DNA of 64,000 nucleotides. Origin: Sporobacter sp942492735 (lineage in GTDB: Bacteria > Bacillota > Clostridia > Oscillospirales > Oscillospiraceae). The position numbers and the translations under genes are program-made. The notes beneath the pieces are model-generated. The model had not been told where the DNA came from, did no database searches, and saw nothing but the letters and a program-made list of their open reading frames with translations. The stretch lies in assembly GCA_942492735.1 (NCBI GenBank), contig OW818648.1, positions 2,356,001 through 2,420,000 on the forward strand, in the 5' to 3' direction. Of this stretch, positions 34,646-44,086 are shown piece after piece (position 1 is the stretch's first letter; every line of letters begins with the position of its first letter).

Positions 34646-35512
34646 TTGGCTGCAAATTATGATTATAAAGAATTGAAGAACAGCGGCTTTCTAAAACAGG
34701 TGCAGGATGAACGGTTTTCATTAAGGATTAATATCGTCGGCGGACAGGTAACCGCAAAGCAGTTGAATAGTGTCTATAAGCTGGCGAAGAAATTCGGTAA
34801 CGGGTATGTGCATCTAACCGCCAGGCAGAGCATTGAAATTCCGTTCATTAAGCTCGAAGAAATCGAGATGGTCCGGGAATTTCTCGTACAGGAAAAGCTG
34901 GAACCCGCGTCGACCGGGCCGAAGGTGCGAACGATTACGGCGTGTCAGGGGAATGCTGTCTGTTCCAGCGGCCTTATAAATACCTCCGAGCTGGCAAAGG
35001 AAGTCGATGCGCGTTTCGGCGGAAGACCGGTGCCTCATAAATTCAAAATCGGTATCACCGGCTGCAGAAACAATTGCCTGAAAGCGGAAGAAAACGATAT
35101 CGGTGTAAAGGGCGCTGTAGAACCTGCTTGGAGTGGGGCAGACTGTACTTATTGCGGTCTTTGCCAAAAGATATGCCCGGGTAACGCCATCACTGTGGAC
35201 AACAGCGCGAAAAGTCTCACATTTGATAAGTCTCGCTGCCTGTCCTGCGGGCGATGTGTTAAAGTCTGTCCGAAGAAATCCTGGACCGGTGAGAGCGGCT
35301 TTATTGTCTTTTTCGGCGGGCTCTACGGCAACCGCATTGTGATCGGGAAACAGCTGCTGCCGGTCATTCATTCAAAAAACAAACTGTTTGCCATCATAGA
35401 AGCAACACTGGAATTTTTTAAAGAACATGGTGAAAAAAGCGAGCGGTTTTGCACATTACTCGACCGAATCGGGTTGGACGCGTTCATAAAAGCACTCGAA
35501 CAGGTTAACTAA
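34646..35512 (+). CDS. Siroheme sulfite/nitrite reductase-like protein with two [4Fe-4S] ferredoxin motifs
   Basis: The 288-residue protein has a ferredoxin-like N-terminal half-domain (HLTARQSIEIPFI), siroheme-[4Fe-4S] ligands C100-x5-C106 and C140-x3-C144, an inserted ferredoxin domain with C167/170/173/177 and C198/201/204/208, and a C-terminal helical piece. This matches the small anaerobic sulfite/nitrite reductase family (AsrC/NirA-like). Such enzymes reduce sulfite to sulfide by six electrons. It starts at TTG 34646 after AAAGGAG. Its place at the end of an organosulfur import unit fits reduction of released sulfite. No dedicated siroheme synthesis gene is in the window. Confidence 0.9.
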   Translation: MAANYDYKELKNSGFLKQVQDERFSLRINIVGGQVTAKQLNSVYKLAKKFGNGYVHLTARQSIEIPFIKLEEIEMVREFLVQEKLEPASTGPKVRTITACQGNAVCSSGLINTSELAKEVDARFGGRPVPHKFKIGITGCRNNCLKAEENDIGVKGAVEPAWSGADCTYCGLCQKICPGNAITVDNSAKSLTFDKSRCLSCGRCVKVCPKKSWTGESGFIVFFGGLYGNRIVIGKQLLPVIHSKNKLFAIIEATLEFFKEHGEKSERFCTLLDRIGLDAFIKALEQVN

Positions 35513-35587
35513 AAGATTTGTTCATACACCAGCTCGGAGCGTACCGCGGTTTCGTCACCGTAATAATCCATATCATGCGAGGTTTCA

Positions 35588-36550
35588 ATGAAACGACTCT
35601 ATATTATTATAGCTATCCTGGTTCTTTTACTGACCGGCTGCGCGAAAACAACGGCCCCGGCTGCGTCTGGCGCCCCCGAGTCTCCAACGAGAAAGACGAT
35701 GACAGACAGTACCGGCGCAGAAGTCTCCGTCAACCCGCAGTTGAAAAGCGTCGTCGCGCTCTCGGCTTCTCTGGCGGAACTATGGCTTGAATCAGGCGGT
35801 AAAATCACCGGCACAACGAGCGACACACTGGAAAAAGGGCGACTTGACACCTCCAGGATTGAACAGACGGATTTGAGCGGCGTCCAAAATGTCGGAACGA
35901 CCAGTGAGCCGAGCGCCGAACTCATTCTGGCGCTTCAACCGGACCTTGTCATCCTTTCATATACGATGAGCGGACATAAGACAGTTGCGAAAGTACTTGA
36001 GGAAGCAAACGTGCCGTACTATTTCGCAGATGCCGACAGCTTTTCCGACTATCTGGAGGTGTTTAAGGATTTTACAGATCTAACCGATCGGGCTGATTTA
36101 TATGAAAAATACGGCCAAGCGCAGAAAGCCGCAGTCGACAATATGCTTCAAGCTGTATCTTCGGAGAAAAAACCCACCGCGCTTGCATTGCGGGCATTTT
36201 CTTCAGGCGTCTCAGCAAAAGCTGCTGGGACGGTATTGACAAATATTCTCGACAATATCGGTGTGACGAACATCGCATCAAACGATAAAGCCCTGGTGGA
36301 AAATTTAAGCCTTGAAAAGGTTGTTGAAATCGATCCTGATTATGTACTCATCGTCTATATGGGGCAGGAGAAAGAGAAAACAGAGAATTATCTGCAGCAG
36401 AACCTGTATGCCGATCCCGTATGGGGGACGCTGACGGCAGCGCATAAAAACAAGGTTATAATCCTGCCGCAGAATTTGTTCCATTTCAAGCCGAACGGCA
36501 GATGGGAGGAGGCTTATGCCTATCTTCTCAAGACTCTGTATCCGCAATAA
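35588..36550 (+). CDS. Iron/cobalamin-type ABC substrate-binding lipoprotein (BtuF/FecB-like)
   Basis: The 320-residue lipoprotein (lipobox LTGC) has the two-lobed helical-backbone fold of the peripheral binding protein group. It shows MTDSTGAEVSVN, VVALSASLAELWLESGG, LILALQPDLVIL and a C-terminal VWGTLTAAHKNKVIILP. Such proteins bind ferric siderophores, heme or cobalamin. The ligand cannot be told from sequence. The ribosome binding site is weak (GCGAGG). It overlaps the permease gene by 35 bp and lies 75 bp after the sulfite reductase-like gene, so a common transcript is possible but unproven. Confidence 0.9.
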   Translation: MKRLYIIIAILVLLLTGCAKTTAPAASGAPESPTRKTMTDSTGAEVSVNPQLKSVVALSASLAELWLESGGKITGTTSDTLEKGRLDTSRIEQTDLSGVQNVGTTSEPSAELILALQPDLVILSYTMSGHKTVAKVLEEANVPYYFADADSFSDYLEVFKDFTDLTDRADLYEKYGQAQKAAVDNMLQAVSSEKKPTALALRAFSSGVSAKAAGTVLTNILDNIGVTNIASNDKALVENLSLEKVVEIDPDYVLIVYMGQEKEKTENYLQQNLYADPVWGTLTAAHKNKVIILPQNLFHFKPNGRWEEAYAYLLKTLYPQ

Positions 36551-37529
36551 AGACGCAAATCTTATTGTCATCCTGGCTGGCCTGACAATCGCGCTGGCGG
36601 TTCTCAGCATGGCGATCGGTCCATCCCAAGTGGGCTTCAGAGAGCTTTTGCTGTGGCTGCAGGGCATGTCGACAGACAGTACCGGAACGATTCTTTTATT
36701 CATTAGGCTGCCTCGGACGCTGGGAGCCATTGCCGCGGGCGGAGCGCTGGCCGTTTCTGGTCTCCTGCTGCAGACAGTCATGCAAAATCCGCTGGCCAGC
36801 CCCGGAATTATCGGTGTCAACGCGGGGGCTGGCTTGTTTGTCGTGCTCGCAGCGTCATTATTGCCGCCGTTGTTTTGGCTTCGCGGTACAGCGGCTTTTG
36901 CCGGTGCCATGTCTGCCGCGATGATGATTTGGCTGATTGCAGCCAGAATCGGCGCGTCTAAAACAACGGTTGTGCTCTCCGGGATTGCGATATCCAGTCT
37001 CCTGTCTGCGCTGATCGATGCGGTCATAACGGTTTTCCCGGTGACAGTGACCGACAAGACAGCTTTTTTTATCGGTGGGTTCTCAAGCGCAAGCCTCAGA
37101 CAGGTACTCACGGCCGTGCCGTTTGTCGCTGTCGCCCTATTGATATCGGCGCTCATGTCCAGGCGGCTGGATTTACTGCCGATGGGTGATGAAGTGGCAG
37201 CGTCGCTAGGCTTGAATGTAAAGAAATGCCGTTTTCTTGCCATCCTTTGCGCATCTTTGCTCGCCGCTGCAGCCGTCAGCATCGCCGGTCTTCTCGGATT
37301 TGTAGGGCTCATCGTACCGCATATGGCCAGGAAATTGACAAATCGCTCGATGCGAACGCTTCTCCCCGTGACGCTCTTTTTGGGTATCAATCTGACACTC
37401 CTGTGCGACATCCTCTCTCGGGTGCTCTTGGCACCGTATGAGCTGTCAGCCGGTATACCGTTATCGCTGATCGGCGCGCCGTTTTTCCTGAAATTGATCC
37501 TCTCGCGGAGGAGGACTCGTCATGATTGA
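36516..37529 (+). CDS. FecCD-type ABC transporter permease
   Basis: The 337-residue protein has about ten hydrophobic segments with family motifs RLPRTLGAIAAGGALAVSGLLLQ near the N-terminus (cut here as RLPRTLGAIA and GALAVSGLLLQ), NPLASPGIIGVNAGA, and GLLGFVGLIVPHMAR near the C-terminus. These define the FecCD/BtuC permease family for ferric chelates, heme or cobalamin. It overlaps both neighbours (35 bp upstream, 8 bp downstream), showing tight translational coupling. Confidence 0.93.
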   Translation: MPIFSRLCIRNKDANLIVILAGLTIALAVLSMAIGPSQVGFRELLLWLQGMSTDSTGTILLFIRLPRTLGAIAAGGALAVSGLLLQTVMQNPLASPGIIGVNAGAGLFVVLAASLLPPLFWLRGTAAFAGAMSAAMMIWLIAARIGASKTTVVLSGIAISSLLSALIDAVITVFPVTVTDKTAFFIGGFSSASLRQVLTAVPFVAVALLISALMSRRLDLLPMGDEVAASLGLNVKKCRFLAILCASLLAAAAVSIAGLLGFVGLIVPHMARKLTNRSMRTLLPVTLFLGINLTLLCDILSRVLLAPYELSAGIPLSLIGAPFFLKLILSRRRTRHD

Positions 37530-38286
37530 AATCACCGCACTCTCTGTTTGCTACGGTGAAGCATTTGCGCTTTCCGATATTTCACTGACTGTTACCGACG
37601 GATCATTTACTTGTTTCGTTGGGCCTAATGGCAGCGGAAAAACAACACTCCTCAAAGCAATCGGCGGTCTTATCCCGGTCTTGAAGGGCAGTATCACAAT
37701 CGGAGGCAGACCGGTATTGTCCATGAAGGACACCGAACGCGCAAAGACAATAGCTTACCTGCCGCAGTCCAGACCCGTGCCCGATATGACGGCACTGACT
37801 ATGATCCATCACGGACGGTATCCGCACCAGGGATTTGCGCGCAAGCTCTCAGAAGAGGATCATAAGGCGGTCGAAGCGGCTGTCGACCTCACAAGCACGA
37901 GACAACTGCTCAATAAACCGATTGCGGCTTTGTCCGGCGGTGAGCGCCAGCGCGTCTATATTGCGATGGCTCTGGCCCAGGGCTCGGATATCATGCTGCT
38001 TGATGAACCGTCATCAGGCCTCGATCTCCGGTATCAGGTTGAGCTGATGAATATCGTTAAAGTCCTCCATAGTCAGGGAAAGACGATCATTATGGTGACA
38101 CACGACCTGCCTCTGGCATTTTCATCGGCTCAAAGCGTCTGCGTGATACAGAGCGGGCGGCTCCTTCGAAACGCACCCCCTGAAGACAGTGAAATTATGA
38201 CACTTCTGCCCGAGGTTTTCGGTTATTCTCTCAGGAAAGCAGTCACATACGGGGATGAGCTGTTTCAATATCAAATAGTCAAATAA
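37522..38286 (+). CDS. FecE/BtuD-type ABC transporter ATPase
   Basis: The 254-residue ATPase has Walker A GPNGSGKTT, the Q-loop YLPQSRPVP, signature LSGGERQRV, Walker B IMLLDEPSSGLD and the switch His in VTHDLPLA. It completes the iron/cobalamin-type importer with the two preceding genes. No Fur-box or cobalamin riboswitch could be recognised upstream of the three-gene unit. Confidence 0.94.
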   Translation: MIEITALSVCYGEAFALSDISLTVTDGSFTCFVGPNGSGKTTLLKAIGGLIPVLKGSITIGGRPVLSMKDTERAKTIAYLPQSRPVPDMTALTMIHHGRYPHQGFARKLSEEDHKAVEAAVDLTSTRQLLNKPIAALSGGERQRVYIAMALAQGSDIMLLDEPSSGLDLRYQVELMNIVKVLHSQGKTIIMVTHDLPLAFSSAQSVCVIQSGRLLRNAPPEDSEIMTLLPEVFGYSLRKAVTYGDELFQYQIVK

Positions 38287-38375
38287 GCCTTTGGAAATAC
38301 ATATGTCAAATATGCCCCGCATCTACGTTTTTGTATTTGATAATACTTTGGTTAAACTAGTGCAGGAGGTGCGTA

Positions 38376-39311
38376 ATGAGTAAGAGGCGAGCTTCAATTC
38401 GGGGTACATTGGCTAGAGAACTCCTACGGTTCGCTATAAGTACGCCGATGCTTAGAAACGGCGGCTTTTTCACGGTCGCTTCAAGATTAGCCGGCCGCAA
38501 ATCAACATGGAAATGCCCAAAGGACTGCAGCATCCGAAAAGTTGATTGCTGCGGCGCTCCAGCGGAGCTACTAGAGTTTAATTCCCGCAGTCACGACAAG
38601 ATGATATTGCAGCTGCATGGTGGTGGATATCTTATTGGTTTTTCTGACATGTACCGGAAATTTGCCTGCCGATATTTAAGGTTCAATAGCGGGGCATCGA
38701 TTCTGAGCTTGGACTATCGAATTGCGCCGAAGTACCAATATCCCGCTGCGCTCGATGATGCCCTGTGTGCTTGGAACTGGCTGCTCGACAATAACTACAA
38801 AGCAAAGAATATCATTGTGGTTGGTGATTCAGCCGGGGGAAACCTCGCGCTTGCTTTGACGCTAAGGCTGCGGGAAAACGGCATGGATTTACCGAATGCT
38901 TTAGTTCTCATGTCGCCATGGGCTGATATGAATGGCATTGGTTTGTCGAGGACCTTGAACTATAAAAAAGATCCGATGTTTGGTAAACGCGCCGGCGACG
39001 AGGGAGCAACCGATAAACGCAAGCCCGGTAATCCCTACGCTGGCAATACCGATCTGTCTGATATGTTTCTATCCCCGGTTTATGCCGATTTTACAGATTT
39101 CCCGCCGATGTTGATCCAAGTTGGGGAATGGGAGATATTACTCGATGATGCACGATCTGTTGCCGATAACACGAGTAAAGCGGGAGTAGATTCAACTCTG
39201 ATGGTGTATCCGGGTATGTTCCATGTGTTTCAAGCGTTTACTTTTTTACCGGAAAGCAGGGACGCATGGAAAGCGGTGGGGGAATTTATAAGGAAAAGAT
39301 TCGGTGTATAA
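38376..39311 (+). CDS. Alpha/beta hydrolase, acetyl-esterase/HSL family
   Basis: The 311-residue cytoplasmic esterase has the oxyanion motif HGGGYL, the nucleophile elbow GDSAGGN, the DDAxxxVADN segment that usually carries the acid region, and MFHVFQAF with the catalytic His. This is the hormone-sensitive lipase (type IV) group acting on short acyl esters. It has AGGAGG before the ATG. It is separated from the ABC genes by 89 bp and faces a convergent gene downstream. Confidence 0.88.
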   Translation: MSKRRASIRGTLARELLRFAISTPMLRNGGFFTVASRLAGRKSTWKCPKDCSIRKVDCCGAPAELLEFNSRSHDKMILQLHGGGYLIGFSDMYRKFACRYLRFNSGASILSLDYRIAPKYQYPAALDDALCAWNWLLDNNYKAKNIIVVGDSAGGNLALALTLRLRENGMDLPNALVLMSPWADMNGIGLSRTLNYKKDPMFGKRAGDEGATDKRKPGNPYAGNTDLSDMFLSPVYADFTDFPPMLIQVGEWEILLDDARSVADNTSKAGVDSTLMVYPGMFHVFQAFTFLPESRDAWKAVGEFIRKRFGV

Positions 39312-39490
39312 AATTAGAGCTCTTTTTCGCTTTAAATAAGAATGCTCGCCGATTACGGCGAGCAACGAGGAAATCTGGATTATTATGGTACTTTCGAACT
39401 TCCAAATTAGCTATTATCTGAGTATTAGCCAATTCACAATGCGAAAAAGTGAACAAGATATGCAGAGGACGAATTTAGGTTTTGGTTTCA

Positions 39491-39528
39491 TAAAAAACTA
39501 TGCCGGATAGGAGTGTGCTTCCGGCATA
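39491..39528 (-). terminator. Terminator of the - strand giant activase gene
   Basis: On the - strand TATGCCGGA (39528-39520) and TCCGGCATA (39507-39499) form a 9-bp stem, followed by GTTTTTTATG. The rest of 39312-39601 holds a GCTCGCCG/CGGCGAGC hairpin at 39344-39363 without a T-run, and no gene. Confidence 0.8.
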
Positions 39529-39601
39529 TACAGACAGGAAGAGGATAAAACAAATATATGTTATACATAATGTGCGCTTAAATACATAACGAATTATTCA
39601 A

Positions 39602-42600
39602 TCAATTTATCTTACTGCTTTCAAGCATGAGTTTGATACGATTAATCTGGTTTACATTACTCGCTCCGGGGTCATAGTCAATAGCAATCATATTAACCTG
39701 CGGATATTTTTCTTTCAAGGTTTTGATCATACCTCTGCCTGAAATATGATTAGGAAGACAGGCGAAGGGCTGCATGCATATGATGTTGTTGACACCAGCA
39801 TCAACTAAATCGATAATTTCCGCCGTTAAAAGCCACCCTTCTCCCGCGTGATTGCAAAGCGACAGGATCGACTGGACTTTGTTGGCCAAATCATAAATCG
39901 TCTCGGGGGCCTTGAAGCTCTTTGTACGTTGAAGTGCTTTTCGCATGTCGTCGCGATAGCTTTCGATATATCTGACAAAAAGATTCCCCAGCATTTTTGG
40001 TATGTTTCCGCCGTCTAAATAACGAAAACTAAATTCTCTAACCAGGGCGCAGTATAGGAAAAAATCCGTCAGTCCTGGAACGACCATTTCGGCGTCGGAT
40101 TGCTCCAAAAATTCAGTCAAATTGTTGTTAGCAGTTGGATGATATTTCACCATGATTTCACCGACCAGGCCAACCTTGATGCGCGTTTCACCTGTCACCT
40201 CGATATGATCGAAAGCCTGTGCGATAGACATGAGATTTTCACGGAAAACGCCTCTGGCGCCTTGACGCACATTGTTTTTGCACGCGTCCAACCAGAATTC
40301 AAACAGTCTATCTGCGGTTCCGCGTCGTCGCTCATATGGCCTGACCTGAAACAAAACCTTCATGAGAAGATCGCCGTATATCATTGCCATGACAGCTTTT
40401 TTAGTCAAAGACGGTGTAATTGGGAAACGATTTATTCTGTTGTTTTTTCTGGTGCTTAACGAGATGATCGGGATATTCTCATAACCATTTTTTTGCAGTG
40501 CCTTTTCAAGAAGTGCCACATAATTACTGGCTCTGCATGGACCGCATGTCTGAGCCATTAAAATCGCCGTATTATCAAGTTCATATTCTCCGGACTTCAA
40601 CGCGCTTAGAACCTGACCAATAATGATGATGGCAGGATAACAGCTGTCATTATTGACATATCGTAATCCTTCATCAATATCCTTTTTTTCAACTTTTGAA
40701 AGAACGACAAAACGATATCCTTCAGAACGAAACGCTGCTTCAATAAGCTCGAAATGAATCGGAGCCATCTGTGGTCCAATAATGGTATATTGACGTAAGG
40801 GTTTGTTTTTCGGGGTTATTTGAGAGTAACCAGAGAACGGGGTTATTTTCACACGCACTACTTTTCTGGCTGGAATTGCCGCCCGAAGTGACCGAAGCCG
40901 AATTTTCACAGCACCCAGATTGCTGCCTTCGTCGACTTTTATGAGCGTGTAGAGTTTATTTTGACGATTCAGTATTTCCTGAGCCTGTTCGGCGGCAATA
41001 GAGTCGGGGCCGCAGCCGAATGAGTTGAGCTGTACGAGTTCTAGATGATCCTGCTTAGAGACATAGTCCGCTGCTTCATAAAGCCGGGAGTGATACATCC
41101 ATTGGTCAAGGACACGTAAAGGTCGTTCCACCCGACCCAGATGTGAAACGGAATCCTCGGTTAAAACAGCAAATCCCAGCGAAGTTAAAAGATTTGGGAT
41201 CCCGTGGTGAACTTCTGGGTCCAGATGATAAGGTCGTCCAGATAAAACAACCCCTATTCGCCCGGATGTCCTGAGCTGATTTAAAACTTCTTCCCCTTTT
41301 TTTCTGATGTCAGCTTTAAACCTTAGATCCTCTGCCCAGGCGGCATCGACAGCATGTCTTACTTCTTTCGCTGTCAGGTCAAAGTCTTTCAGTTCTTCAA
41401 ACAGCCTCTGCGCGAGCCTTTTTTTATTCTGATAGGGAAGAAAAGGGTGATAGAATCTAACATGCTGATTTTTAATCAGGTCAATATTTGCCTGAATGAC
41501 TTCGGGATAGCAGGCGACGATAGGACAATTGTTATGGTTGTCGGCATTTCGGAATTCAACTCTCTCTTTCGGCAGGCAGGGATAAAAGATATTTTTTATC
41601 CCCTGATTAATAAGCGTCACGATATGACCATTTGTAAGCTTTGCGGGATAACACGCCGTATCGGAAGAGATCGTATCCAATCCAAGTTCATAGATCTTTC
41701 GGCTTGAGGGCGGCGATAATTCGACCCGGAATTTTAAAGATGTAAAAAAAGTATACCAAAAAGGATAGTTTTCATACATATTCAACACCCTGGGGATACC
41801 CATCAATCCGCGGGGTGCTTTTTCAATATCAAGAGGCACATATTGAAATAATTTCAGATTTTTGTATTCGTAAAGATTTGAAATTATCTCTGATTGATCA
41901 ATTCCGGTTCCTTTTTCGCACCGGTTACCGGTGATAAGCCTTTGTCCGCCACGAAAGCTATTTATTGTTAAAAGACAATGATTATAACATTTATTACACC
42001 TTGTGCTACGTGACTGATGAGAGAAAGCCAGAAGCGCTTCTTGTTGAATCAGTGTTGAACGCATACCACGCCAAGTATTTTTTGCCAGCAGTGCAACGCC
42101 GAACGCACCCATCAGCTCACATATATCCGGTCTGACAACTTTTTTTTCCGCAATGATCTCAAAACATCGTAAAACCGCATCGTTGCAAAATGTTCCGCCC
42201 TGTACGATTATTTTCTCACCCAGTTCGGCTGGGTGCCTCATTTTTATAACTTTGAATAGAGCATTCTTAACAGCAGAAAAGCAAAGACCGGCTGATATAT
42301 CACTAACCGGTATCCCTTCTTTCTGCGCTTGCCTGACTCTTGAATTCATAAATACAGTGCAGCGTGAGCCAAGGTCGACGGGGGATTTGGCATGAATGCC
42401 TTCAGTTGCGAAAGCCTGAGCATCTAAGCCCAATGATCTTGCAAACGTCTCAATAAATGACCCGCATCCTGAAGAACAAGCTTCATTAAGAATAACGTTT
42501 TCAATGATACCATCCCGTGCCTTTAAGTATTTCATATCTTGCCCGCCGATGTCGAGAATCGTTTCCACACCGGGAAGTAAGAATTCTGCAGCTGTGAAAT

Positions 42601-43873
42601 GCGCGATAGTCTCCACTTCTCCCATATCACAAGAAAATGCTGCTTTGACTAGATTTTCTCCATATCCGGTAACGGCGGAGTAGGCAATCAAAGCGCTTTT
42701 GGGTAGATTATCATATACTGCGCGAAGCAACTTGACAGCACACTCAAGCGGACTTCCATCATTGCTTGCATAACTGGAATAAAGCAGATTTGCCTGTTCG
42801 TCAATCAGCACAGCCTTGCATGTTGTTGACCCGACGTCCAGGCCGAGAAAACAATTTCCCGCGTACGTTGACAGTTCTTTCTTCGCGACGTTGCAACTTG
42901 AGTGTCTGTCCACAAACGCATGATATTCAATTTCATTTTGAAAAAGCGGAGCCAGCCTTGTGGAGGCGTTTGCGTTTTTATTGCTATCAGACTTCAATTT
43001 TTCGATAAGATGTTGAACAGTTACGCCAGATTGTCCAGCGTGTGCTTTTGATGAAAGCGCGGCGCCGATCGCCACATAGACTTGAGCATACTGGGGCAAC
43101 ACAATTTCGTCGTCATGAAGGCATAGTGTATCTTGAAATCTTCGACGAAGCTGCGGCAAAAAAAACAGCGGCCCGCCGAGAAAGGCTATTTTCCCGTGTA
43201 TTTTTCTTCCACAAGCTAATCCGCCGATAATCTGGTTAACAACCGCTTGAAAGATAGACGCCGCAATATCTTCCTTACACGCTCCTTCGTTTAAGAGCGA
43301 TTGAATATCTGTTTTTGCGAATACTCCACATCTAGACGCAACCGGATATAAGACCTTATGCTGTTCAGCCAGCTTATCGAGTCCGTTCGGATCCGTTTTT
43401 AACAGGAGCGCCATCTGATCAACAAAGGCGCCGGTTCCGCCAGCGCAGATGCTGTTCATTCTTTGATCTATGCCGTTCTCAAAAAAGGTCAGTTTGGCAT
43501 CCTCGCCTCCCAGCTCTAGAATAACCTTAACGTCTGGGAAGTGTCTTTTCACAGCTTTGCTGCCGGCAATGACCTCCTGCACAAAAGACACATTCAATTT
43601 TTCGGATAAAGCCAGTCCTCCCGAGCCCGTTACGGCTATCGAAACAGGGTGAACGCCGATTATTTCATATAATCTATTAAGAATCTGTAAAAGCGTGCCG
43701 TAGATGTCAGAATAATGCCTTTGATAGCAGCTGTGAATCACATTGTCTTCATCGTCCAGAACTACCGCTTTTACAGTCGTTGAGCCGACATCAATACCAA
43801 GACGTAATAAATTCTCTTCAAGTCTCATCTTCTCATTCATACAAAAAAAGTGTTTCTCCCTCTGGATTTTCAT
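39602..43873 (-). CDS. 1423-residue protein with two BadF/HgdC-type activase domains and a dehydratase-like C-terminus
   Basis: Two ASKHA ATPase domains lie in tandem. The first (about 22-300) has GIDVGSTTVKAV, LELGGEDAK and CAGGTGAF. The second (about 340-620) has GLDVGSTTCKAV, LDIGGQDMKY and CSSGCGSF. Then come a TRCNKCYNHC motif, a DUF2229-type segment with SDTACYPAK, and HgdB-like parts with FGCGPDSIA and TCGPCRASNY. This is the known multi-domain acyl-CoA dehydratase activase-related family (COG1924/COG3580/COG3581). HgdC-type domains bind [4Fe-4S] and drive ATP-dependent electron transfer. No hgdA/hgdB dehydratase genes are adjacent. The exact start is uncertain: ATGs at 43873, 43840 and 43828 are all possible, none with a strong site. 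Confidence 0.88.
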   Translation of the reverse strand: MKIQREKHFFCMNEKMRLEENLLRLGIDVGSTTVKAVVLDDEDNVIHSCYQRHYSDIYGTLLQILNRLYEIIGVHPVSIAVTGSGGLALSEKLNVSFVQEVIAGSKAVKRHFPDVKVILELGGEDAKLTFFENGIDQRMNSICAGGTGAFVDQMALLLKTDPNGLDKLAEQHKVLYPVASRCGVFAKTDIQSLLNEGACKEDIAASIFQAVVNQIIGGLACGRKIHGKIAFLGGPLFFLPQLRRRFQDTLCLHDDEIVLPQYAQVYVAIGAALSSKAHAGQSGVTVQHLIEKLKSDSNKNANASTRLAPLFQNEIEYHAFVDRHSSCNVAKKELSTYAGNCFLGLDVGSTTCKAVLIDEQANLLYSSYASNDGSPLECAVKLLRAVYDNLPKSALIAYSAVTGYGENLVKAAFSCDMGEVETIAHFTAAEFLLPGVETILDIGGQDMKYLKARDGIIENVILNEACSSGCGSFIETFARSLGLDAQAFATEGIHAKSPVDLGSRCTVFMNSRVRQAQKEGIPVSDISAGLCFSAVKNALFKVIKMRHPAELGEKIIVQGGTFCNDAVLRCFEIIAEKKVVRPDICELMGAFGVALLAKNTWRGMRSTLIQQEALLAFSHQSRSTRCNKCYNHCLLTINSFRGGQRLITGNRCEKGTGIDQSEIISNLYEYKNLKLFQYVPLDIEKAPRGLMGIPRVLNMYENYPFWYTFFTSLKFRVELSPPSSRKIYELGLDTISSDTACYPAKLTNGHIVTLINQGIKNIFYPCLPKERVEFRNADNHNNCPIVACYPEVIQANIDLIKNQHVRFYHPFLPYQNKKRLAQRLFEELKDFDLTAKEVRHAVDAAWAEDLRFKADIRKKGEEVLNQLRTSGRIGVVLSGRPYHLDPEVHHGIPNLLTSLGFAVLTEDSVSHLGRVERPLRVLDQWMYHSRLYEAADYVSKQDHLELVQLNSFGCGPDSIAAEQAQEILNRQNKLYTLIKVDEGSNLGAVKIRLRSLRAAIPARKVVRVKITPFSGYSQITPKNKPLRQYTIIGPQMAPIHFELIEAAFRSEGYRFVVLSKVEKKDIDEGLRYVNNDSCYPAIIIIGQVLSALKSGEYELDNTAILMAQTCGPCRASNYVALLEKALQKNGYENIPIISLSTRKNNRINRFPITPSLTKKAVMAMIYGDLLMKVLFQVRPYERRRGTADRLFEFWLDACKNNVRQGARGVFRENLMSIAQAFDHIEVTGETRIKVGLVGEIMVKYHPTANNNLTEFLEQSDAEMVVPGLTDFFLYCALVREFSFRYLDGGNIPKMLGNLFVRYIESYRDDMRKALQRTKSFKAPETIYDLANKVQSILSLCNHAGEGWLLTAEIIDLVDAGVNNIICMQPFACLPNHISGRGMIKTLKEKYPQVNMIAIDYDPGASNVNQINRIKLMLESSKIN

Positions 43874-44086
43874 GTTCTTTTAGTATTTACCAGAAAGATA
43901 TGACATAAACCCTGATTAAAAGTCGCGCAGCGTGCGCGAGGCAATTTACTCGGTAATAACTATAGCTTTTAGTCTAGGGAAACGCTGATTAATAACCGAT
44001 ACGTAAACATATTTAGATAATTTACATATGATATTATAGTGGTCGGCTTATGCTGACCTGGTCAAGTTTTTTTGGAGGAAACCACT

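Noticed and set aside
36305..37411. 368-codon open frame on the - strand opposite the FecCD permease
   Set aside because: Its Ala/Ser/Thr/Pro-rich composition is that of a shadow of a hydrophobic gene; the + strand has all permease motifs.
39344..39363. Terminator for the + strand esterase
   Set aside because: GCTCGCCG/CGGCGAGC is a good hairpin but is followed by ACGAGGAAAT, not a T-run; left as a plain hairpin.
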